From: Dehalococcoidia bacterium
GTDB lineage: Bacteria > Chloroflexota > Dehalococcoidia > GIF9 > AB-539-J10
Assembly (NCBI GenBank): GCA_030627025.1
Contig: DAOUSX010000040.1
Span: 1-7,709, forward strand
Reading direction: 5' to 3'
DNA length: 7,709 nt
The translations under genes were made by a program, and so were the position numbers. Position 1 is the first letter of the stretch. The number at the start of each line of letters is the position of its first letter. Shown piece after piece: positions 1 through 4,864 of this stretch. The notes under the pieces were generated by a model that had not been told where the DNA came from, did no database searches, and saw nothing but the letters and a program-made list of their open reading frames with translations.

Positions 1-239
1 TGCTCCATTCTTTGTATTATGCCTATCGGCATCGTCGTGAAAGGAAAGGCGACTTCAGGAGGTTGTGGATTGTTCGCATAAATGCTGCAGCGCGTGCCCA
101 AGGGCTTTCATACAGTCAATTTATGAGTTTGTTGACAAAGGCGAATACGGGGCTAAATAGGAAGATGCTGGCGGATATGGCAGTTAAAAGCCCTGAAGAT
201 TTTGCCAAATTGGTGGATTCAACAAAGGCTGCAAGTTAA
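1..239 (+). CDS. rplT: 50S ribosomal protein L20, C-terminal part (5' end outside window)
   Basis: L20 binds 23S rRNA early in assembly of the large ribosomal subunit. The frame is already open at the window edge, so the N-terminal rRNA-binding extension lies upstream; about 79 codons are seen out of the usual ~115-120. Visible family signatures are [17 protein letters not shown], the invariant [10 protein letters not shown] block, and [11 protein letters not shown] followed by [11 protein letters not shown]. The gene ends with TAA at 237-239. pheS follows 15 bp downstream in the same frame and strand, the usual rplT-pheS order of the infC-rpmI-rplT operon. L20 can autoregulate its operon in some bacteria, but the leader is not in this window. 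The first TTG in frame (position 12) is an internal leucine codon, not a start. Confidence 0.97.
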   Translation, partial: LHSLYYAYRHRRERKGDFRRLWIVRINAAARAQGLSYSQFMSLLTKANTGLNRKMLADMAVKSPEDFAKLVDSTKAAS

Positions 240-254
240 ACTCTTATCGGAATA

Positions 255-1292
255 GTGCTACAGCAACTGGAACAAATTCAAAAGCAAGCTTCTGAAGAGC
301 TGGAAAAGATAAATGACCCTAAGGAACTCCAGTTATGGAAGGTTCGTTACCTGGGGAGGAAAAGCAAGCTAACCCGAGTTCTGAGGTCTTTGGCTACCTT
401 GCCATTGGAGGAGCGGCGAAAGGTAGGTGTTCGAGGTAACGAAGTTAAGAATATTCTGGAATCAAGTCTCGCTGAACGGGAAAAGATTTTAGAAGAAGCC
501 CGAATTGCTTCTTCTTTGAAATATAAGAAGTTAGATGTCACCTTGCCTGGCCAGCCTCTCTCTGTGGGTCGGCTTCACCCCGTCACTCAAACGCTAGAAG
601 AGATTTGCGATATCTTTAAAAGGATGGGGTTTCAAGTGGTTGAAGGTCCTGATGTAGAATGGGATTACTATAATTTTGAAGCTTTGAATATTCCTCAAGA
701 GCATCCGGCAAGGGATATGTTTGCGACATTATGGGTGGATGCTGAAGTGGGGGGTGGGAAAGCGAGACTTTTACGCACTCACACTTCACCGGTGCAAATC
801 AGGCTTATGGAGGAGAAACGGCCACCGATAAGGGTGGTGGTGCCAGGGCGATGTTACCGATACGAAGCAACTGATGCTACTCATGAATCAATGTTTTATC
901 AGGTTGAAGGGTTGGCGATAGATAAGAATATCACCATGGCTGATTTGAAAGGCACATTGTTTGAGTTTTGTCGCTGTGTTTTTGGTGAAGAAAGGAAGGT
1001 TCGCTTTCGGTGTGATTATTTCCCCTTTGTTGAGCCTGGTGCTGAAGTAGCTATTGAGTGTTTAGCTTGCCATGGTGCTGGGTGTCGAATATGTGGCTAT
1101 ACTGGGTGGGTTGAAATTCTTGGTGCTGGCATGGTGCATCCTGATGTGCTCAGGCGTGGTGGCATTGACCCCCAGGCTTATAGTGGTTTTGCCTTTGGAA
1201 TGGGGGTGGAGCGTATGCCTATGCTCCGCTATGGCATTGATGATATTCGTCTTTTTTATGCCAATGACCTCAGGTTTTTAAAGCAGTTCTAG
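255..1292 (+). CDS. pheS: phenylalanyl-tRNA synthetase alpha subunit
   Basis: This is the catalytic subunit of the (alpha-beta)2 enzyme that attaches Phe to tRNA-Phe; 345 aa is normal for the family. The order is an N-terminal coiled-coil tRNA-binding arm (about 1-90), then the class II core: motif 2 around YRYEATDATHESMFYQVEGL (201-220) and motif 3 in GFAFGMGVERMPMLRYG (311-327). A313 corresponds to the E. coli A294 position that sizes the Phe pocket, so normal Phe selectivity is expected. Residues 269-280 hold four cysteines (C269, C272, C277, C280) in a CxxC-x4-CxxC knuckle just before the conserved EILGAGMVHP segment, probably a metal site. The start is GTG at 255. It aligns with the family N-terminus, and rplT's TAA lies in frame 15 bp upstream. 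Only a weak GGA precedes it, so translation may be coupled to rplT. pheT starts 5 bp after the stop. Confidence 0.97.
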   Translation: MLQQLEQIQKQASEELEKINDPKELQLWKVRYLGRKSKLTRVLRSLATLPLEERRKVGVRGNEVKNILESSLAEREKILEEARIASSLKYKKLDVTLPGQPLSVGRLHPVTQTLEEICDIFKRMGFQVVEGPDVEWDYYNFEALNIPQEHPARDMFATLWVDAEVGGGKARLLRTHTSPVQIRLMEEKRPPIRVVVPGRCYRYEATDATHESMFYQVEGLAIDKNITMADLKGTLFEFCRCVFGEERKVRFRCDYFPFVEPGAEVAIECLACHGAGCRICGYTGWVEILGAGMVHPDVLRRGGIDPQAYSGFAFGMGVERMPMLRYGIDDIRLFYANDLRFLKQF

Positions 1293-1297
1293 GTAAG

Positions 1298-3760
1298 ATG
1301 AAGGTTTCGCTTAAATGGCTCAGTGAATATGTTGATATAAAGCTTACTCCTCAAGAGCTAGCTGATAGGTTAACGATGGCCGGCATTGAGGTCCAGGGGG
1401 TACAAACTGTGGGTGGTTGGGAAAATGTCGTGGTGGGGGAGGTGCTGGCGGTAACCCCCCATCCTGATGCTGAGCGGTTAAAGCTGGCTACGGTAAACCT
1501 GAGCTCCCAACAACTTACCGTGGTTTGTGCTGCCCCCAATATCGCTGTAGGTCAGAGGGTGCCTTTTGCCCGGGTAGGAGCGCAGCTTATAGATGGTCAT
1601 ACCGGGGAGATGTTAACGCTGAAGCCAGCTAAAATTCGTGGAATTCTCTCCGAAGGCATGGTTTGTTCTGAAAAAGAGCTGGGAATTTCCGATAGCCATG
1701 AGGGGATAATGGTTTTGCCTTCAGAAGCACCTATAGGCATACCGCTTGGTGAGTATCTGGGCGATACTATTTTTGATTTAGATGTAACCCCTAATCGCCC
1801 AGATTGTCTGTGCTTGATTGGCATTGCCAGGGAAGTTGCTGCGCTTACTGGAGAGGAAGTTCATTTACCCGAGGTTGACTACCAAGAAGAGGAACAATCG
1901 ATAGATTCCCTTATTTCTGTTGATATAACTGCTCCGGAGCTATGCCCTCGCTATTGTGCTAGCCTGGTCACTGGAATCACTATATCCTCCTCGCCTGTGT
2001 GGCTCCAACAGCGACTGAGAAGTTATGGCATGCGTCCCATAAATAATGTTGTTGATATCACCAATTATGTGACGCTGGAATATGGTCAACCCCTCCATGC
2101 CTTCGATTATCATAAACTTAAGGGGCATAAGATAATCGTTCGTCGGGCTAAAAACGGTGAGGTAATGACCACTCTGGATGAGGTGGAGCGAACTCTCGAT
2201 GAGAATGTTCTGGTTATCGCTGATGAGGAAAAGCCTGTTGCGATTGCGGGCATTATGGGAGGATGGGAGAGTGAAGTTACCGATGAGACCACTGCCATTT
2301 TGCTTGAATCGGCTAATTTTGACCAAGCGACTATCCGTCGTGGGGCGAGGCATTTTCAGCTTCTAAGTGAAGCATCGCTCCGCTTTGAAAAGGGATTGAG
2401 CCGAGAATTGCCCTTGGTGGCATTGAAGAGGGCTACCCGGTTATTTCACGAGCTTGCTCATGGCAAGGTGGCGAAGGGTGTAGTCGATGTCTATCCTGGG
2501 AAATTGGAGCCAGAAGGGATATTGATTTCCGCTGAGGAGGTGAAACGATTATCAGGTCTGGATGTAAATATTGATGAAATAGTCAAGGTGTTAACTTCCT
2601 TGGGCTTCGAATGTCGACAAACCAGCGTGCCTTCACAAGCTTTGATATTCAGTCCTTACTGGCGCAGTGACATTAACTGTGCTGCTGATCTTGTAGAGGA
2701 AGCGGTTCGCATCATTGGCTATGACAAAATTCCAGCCACTAGACTTAGCGCTTCTTTGCCGGAGCAAGAAGTAGCCCCAAGGCTTGAACTAAGGGAGAAA
2801 ATACGAGGAATTATGGTTGGTCTTGGCTTCCAGGAGGTATTGACCTATTCCCTAACCAGTTTAGAGAAGTTGAGGAAGCTTTCGATTGAGCTGGAACCTG
2901 GGGCTTTGAAAGTGGCTAATCCGATGACAAAGGAGCAGGAATACCTGCGACCTAATTTGCGCGCTGGTTTGCTGGCTGCACTGGCAACTAATCAGAAGGT
3001 AGAGTCGGGAAGCATAAGGCTATTTGAAATCGGCAAAGTATTTCTGCCGCAGCCGGTCATTGCGACCCCCTCTTCACCGTCATTGCGAGGAGCGCAAGCG
3101 ACGAAGCAATCTCCTCGTGCTGAAAATGAGCTACCTTGGGAGAAAGAAATGTTGTGTGCCCTGCTTAGTGGTCCGAAAGCGAGCTTATCGTGGAGGGGTG
3201 AAAAAGGCGAATTTGATTTCTTCGACGCTAAAGGGGTAGCGGAAAATCTGTTGCAAGGGTTAAGGATAGCCGCAGAATTTAAACCTGGCAGTGACCAGAA
3301 TTTGTCGCCGGCTGAGAGCGCCGAGATAATCAGCGAAGGTGACAGGATAGGCGTCTTGGGCGTTTTGCATCCCAAGATGGCGCAGGCTTTTGAGCTTGAT
3401 GGTGTTGTTTGCCTTATCGAAATTGATATGGAGAAGCTGCTTAGCAAGCCAATCGGTCAGAGGGAATATACTCCTATTCACCGATTCCCTGGTGTGTCCA
3501 GAGATATCGCTTTAATAGTGGATGAGGGAACAAGCTATCAACAGGTGGAAAGCATAATCAGGAGCTTTCCCCTGGTAACCGAAGTTACCTTATTCGACCT
3601 TTATACTGGTGAACAAATACCTCAAGGCAAGAAATCCTTTGCCATAAGGGTTGTGTATCAATCGCCCGACCGTACTTTGACCGATGATGAGGTCAACCAG
3701 GTCCAGCAAAATATGCTGGATAAGCTAAATCAGGAGTTAGGGAGTATTTTAAGAAGCTGA
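1298..3760 (+). CDS. pheT: phenylalanyl-tRNA synthetase beta subunit, with a repeat-derived insert
   Basis: This is the beta subunit of phenylalanyl-tRNA synthetase, which positions tRNA-Phe and edits mischarged Tyr-tRNA-Phe. It has 820 aa, close to the usual ~800. Domains in order: N-terminal region (1-40), EMAP/OB-fold tRNA-binding domain (about 41-150, GEVLAVTPHPDAERLKLA), B3/B4 editing domain (about 212-390, with NNVVDITNYV and GQPLHAFD, then SEASLRFEKG), B5 domain (about 405-475), a catalytic-like core (about 490-700) and a C-terminal FDX-ACB domain (about 724-820, HRFPGVSRDIALIV). ATG at 1298 is preceded by AGGT that overlaps the pheS stop, so the two genes are tightly coupled. Residues about 586-609, between FEIGKVFLP and the conserved LPWEKEMLCALLSG, are encoded by a dispersed repeat and look like an in-frame insertion. 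The stop (3758-3760) overlaps a proS-tail remnant on the other strand by 12 bp. Confidence 0.97.
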   Translation: MKVSLKWLSEYVDIKLTPQELADRLTMAGIEVQGVQTVGGWENVVVGEVLAVTPHPDAERLKLATVNLSSQQLTVVCAAPNIAVGQRVPFARVGAQLIDGHTGEMLTLKPAKIRGILSEGMVCSEKELGISDSHEGIMVLPSEAPIGIPLGEYLGDTIFDLDVTPNRPDCLCLIGIAREVAALTGEEVHLPEVDYQEEEQSIDSLISVDITAPELCPRYCASLVTGITISSSPVWLQQRLRSYGMRPINNVVDITNYVTLEYGQPLHAFDYHKLKGHKIIVRRAKNGEVMTTLDEVERTLDENVLVIADEEKPVAIAGIMGGWESEVTDETTAILLESANFDQATIRRGARHFQLLSEASLRFEKGLSRELPLVALKRATRLFHELAHGKVAKGVVDVYPGKLEPEGILISAEEVKRLSGLDVNIDEIVKVLTSLGFECRQTSVPSQALIFSPYWRSDINCAADLVEEAVRIIGYDKIPATRLSASLPEQEVAPRLELREKIRGIMVGLGFQEVLTYSLTSLEKLRKLSIELEPGALKVANPMTKEQEYLRPNLRAGLLAALATNQKVESGSIRLFEIGKVFLPQPVIATPSSPSLRGAQATKQSPRAENELPWEKEMLCALLSGPKASLSWRGEKGEFDFFDAKGVAENLLQGLRIAAEFKPGSDQNLSPAESAEIISEGDRIGVLGVLHPKMAQAFELDGVVCLIEIDMEKLLSKPIGQREYTPIHRFPGVSRDIALIVDEGTSYQQVESIIRSFPLVTEVTLFDLYTGEQIPQGKKSFAIRVVYQSPDRTLTDDEVNQVQQNMLDKLNQELGSILRS
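3056..3117 (+). repeat. dispersed palindrome-like repeat inside pheT
   Basis: A short GTCATTGCGA at 3056-3065 is followed 23 bp later by a longer unit starting with the same ten bases at 3079 and running to about 3117, ending in GAAGCAATCTCCTCG. The unit holds nested inverted repeats: ATTGC (3082-3086) with GCAAT (3106-3110), TTGCG (3083-3087) with CGCAA (3093-3097), and CGAGGAG (3086-3092) with CTCCTCG (3111-3117). A second member of the same family lies in proS. Elements of this look recur in many copies in some bacterial genomes; that is recalled family knowledge, not something this window can prove. The reading frame of pheT passes through it without a stop and yields SLRGAQATKQSP. Confidence 0.75.
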
Positions 3761-3864
3761 TTTTTCCCTTAGCAGATTATTGATCTCTGCAGCTAGGTTT
3801 TCAGGGGCAGTAACTTTGTTTCCTTGCCAACCAATTGTGGCCGTGTTAGTTGCCGTCTGTGTGA
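3749..3864 (-). pseudogene. decayed copy of the proS 3' end (anticodon-binding domain tail)
   Basis: Read on the - strand, 3825-3749 aligns with the last 26 codons of the intact proS (4942-4865). The remnant gives KETKLLPL then, after one lost base, NLAAEINNLLREK, three more codons and TAA. ProS gives KETQLLPLENVSAKVNKLLREK, three more codons and TAA. By hand count about 56 of 78 positions match. The 12-base string at 3760-3771 is identical to 4876-4887. Upstream, a tryptophan codon can be aligned if 8 bases are missing, so the deletions of 8 and 1 together restore the frame. From about 3864 the similarity is weak (VITQTATNTATIGW against a ProS stretch ending IEAKW). The stop codon lies inside the last 12 bp of pheT. 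No catalytic part is present, so it cannot be functional. Confidence 0.75.
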
Positions 3865-4164
3865 TTACGGCTCAAGCCGAAGAAATACTTGTACTTTATC
3901 GCCATTCGCCTTCCAATACTTCGGCTGTTCTGGGCTTATCTTGCCATCAACAACCGTGAAGCGAAATATCTCCCTCTCTACCTCAACAAGAAGCTGAACC
4001 TTTTCTCTTGCCAGTTCTTCCAGCGCTTGGCGATCAGTCGCTACATTAGAGTTTAAATGATGATAATCGTGCCGCTTATCCCATATTGTGAGGAGAGACT
4101 CGTTTGCCTCAGAACTGATAAAGCTTAATTTCCGGCATGGGATAATGCTTTTGGTTCTTGGTGA
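3865..4164 (-). pseudogene. C-terminal remnant of an unidentified protein gene
   Basis: An open frame of 99 codons on the - strand ends with TAA at 3865-3867, exactly where the proS-tail similarity begins. It has no ATG, GTG or TTG that would give a sensible start. Its upstream part overlaps the vapC 3' end in another frame, so only about 4122 downwards is likely to be true former coding sequence. The product looks like real soluble protein: RHDYHHLN, then an acidic amphipathic stretch (DRQALEELAREKVQLLVEVE), then FRFTVVDGK, PKYWKANGDKVQVFLRLEP. I do not recognise the family with certainty. The simplest view is the C-terminal ~85 residues of a gene whose 5' part was lost or replaced by vapBC. 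An expressed small protein from an unusual start is less likely. Together with the proS remnant it accounts for the whole 348 bp between pheT and vapC, where I saw no convincing terminator. Confidence 0.5.
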
Positions 4165-4492
4165 TTATTACCAACCGGTAGCTAATAGCCACAGCAGCGA
4201 TAAGTGCATCAGCCACTGTTAACCGAATACCTTGCTGGCTGAAATCGTTAATATATTGACCAGCCATCCTGGCTATTTCCTTATCAGCAGGATAAAAACG
4301 AAGAGCCTCCACCAAGTCTTCAATGTTACCTCTATCCTTCTGTTTTACACCTGCGTAGACCTCAGCAATAACCACATCGCAGCAGCCCAAGGAGTTTCCT
4401 TGTTCGTAGAGATTGTTGAGCAGAGTCACAGTAGGGGGATGTCCACGTCCATAATCTATGGTTTCGGTAGTATCCAGGAGATAGTCGGTCAT
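4109..4492 (-). CDS. PIN-domain ribonuclease toxin, VapC-like
   Basis: A 127-aa PIN-domain protein, the usual size for VapC toxins, which cleave RNA (often tRNA or rRNA) when freed from their antitoxin. The visible active-site acids are D7 in YLLDTTETID, E44 in VVIAEVYAG and D95 in TVADALIAAVAI; the closing strand is IITKN with N113, the common TxN form. The profile fits the VapC/FitB branch and looks intact. Its ATG overlaps the antitoxin stop in an ATGA at 4489-4492, giving translational coupling typical of toxin-antitoxin pairs; no strong ribosome site of its own is seen. It stops at 4109-4111, and beyond it lies only the remnant of another gene. The target RNA cannot be deduced from sequence. 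Confidence 0.9.
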   Translation of the reverse strand: MTDYLLDTTETIDYGRGHPPTVTLLNNLYEQGNSLGCCDVVIAEVYAGVKQKDRGNIEDLVEALRFYPADKEIARMAGQYINDFSQQGIRLTVADALIAAVAISYRLVIITKNQKHYPMPEIKLYQF

Positions 4493-4755
4493 TCTGCTCT
4501 ATCGCGGGAAAAGTCACGCTGTCGCAATTCCCTCACCCATTTAGCCACATCTTCACTGGTGGCAAACTCAGGATAGTCCTCAGACTTAAGGCTGCCCGCC
4601 GTTTTAGCCAGAGCCTCACCAAGTTTAACCCTTTCCAGCTTCTCCTTCGTTGCCTCCACTACAAACTCGGTTCGCTTCCCGGGCTGAACTAATCTGTCCA
4701 ATTCCCCAATTACTTCTAAAGGGAACTTAATCACCTTCTGCTTTACCTTAGTCAT
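4489..4755 (-). CDS. ribbon-helix-helix antitoxin, VapB-like
   Basis: An 88-aa protein paired with the PIN toxin. Residues 5-12 (KQKVIKFP) form the likely DNA-contacting strand, followed by two helices around 13-23 and 27-43 with KRTEFVVEATKEKLERVK. This is the CopG/RHH fold seen in many antitoxins that bind their own promoter. The C-terminal part (about 44-88, including YPEF and DVAKWVRELR) is charged and probably wraps the toxin. I chose ATG at 4755 because a strong ribosome site, GGGAGGA (4760-4766), sits about 5 bases before it. An in-frame ATG at 4836 would add 27 hydrophobic residues outside the fold and would read through the likely promoter. The stop overlaps the toxin start by 4 bp. 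It is likely autoregulated through the AT-rich palindrome upstream. Confidence 0.87.
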   Translation of the reverse strand: MTKVKQKVIKFPLEVIGELDRLVQPGKRTEFVVEATKEKLERVKLGEALAKTAGSLKSEDYPEFATSEDVAKWVRELRQRDFSRDRAE

Positions 4756-4772
4756 ATTTTCCTCCCTGTTAA

Positions 4773-4813
4773 TATATATTATTAGTATATACCAAAGGCA
4801 TAACCGATTACAA
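4773..4813 (-). promoter_or_regulatory. putative vapBC promoter with AT-rich operator
   Basis: On the - strand TTGTAA (4808-4813) and TATACT (4784-4789) are separated by 18 bp, a reasonable sigma-70 type promoter just ahead of the antitoxin ribosome site, predicting a leader of about 20 bases. The -10 box lies in an inverted repeat with TATATA arms at 4773-4778 and 4786-4791. RHH antitoxins commonly bind such palindromes over the -10 region, so this is the best operator candidate. It is inferred from pattern only; AT-rich DNA produces such matches easily. Confidence 0.5.
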
Positions 4814-4832
4814 GTTTTCAAAGTAAAACTTA

Positions 4833-4852
4833 GCAAGCCAGGTCTTGGCTGC
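4833..4852 (-). terminator. possible weak terminator after proS
   Basis: Just after the proS stop the - strand can form GCAGCCA / TGGCTTGC (arms 4846-4852 and 4833-4840) with one bulged base and loop AGACC, followed by TAAGTTTTACTTT. The stem is only 7 bp and the U tract is interrupted, so at best it would be leaky and let some proS transcripts run into vapBC. Confidence 0.35.
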
Positions 4853-4864
4853 CGCGCCTCAGAA

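Noticed and set aside
240..254. T-box or attenuator ahead of pheS
   Set aside because: Only 15 bp separate rplT and pheS, too short for any leader structure.
1940..2353. 137-codon open frame antisense to pheT
   Set aside because: It lies wholly inside the clearly conserved B3/B4 coding region of pheT and its product shows no domain; it is a shadow frame.
3056..3117. CRISPR array or tandem repeat
   Set aside because: There are only two unequal units with no spacer series, both inside an open reading frame.
3024..3239. Small + strand frame whose product contains CEERKRRSNL
   Set aside because: This is only the dispersed repeat read in another frame within pheT, a common source of false small proteins.
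2992..3447. 151-codon open frame antisense to pheT
   Set aside because: Shadow of the conserved pheT core; it is long partly because the repeat at 3056-3117 has no stop in this frame.
3771..3792. GCAGA...TCTGC hairpin just after pheT as a terminator
   Set aside because: The stem is only 5 bp with a 9-base loop, no proper T tract follows, and the bases belong to the proS-tail remnant.
3875..3926. 8-bp inverted repeat AGCCGAAG / CTTCGGCT as a terminator after pheT
   Set aside because: The loop is 36 bases, no T run follows, and the arms lie within the former coding sequence of the remnant gene; probably chance.
4756..4836. N-terminal extension of the antitoxin to ATG at 4836
   Set aside because: A strong ribosome site sits before ATG 4755, the extension precedes the RHH fold and it would cover the likely promoter and operator.
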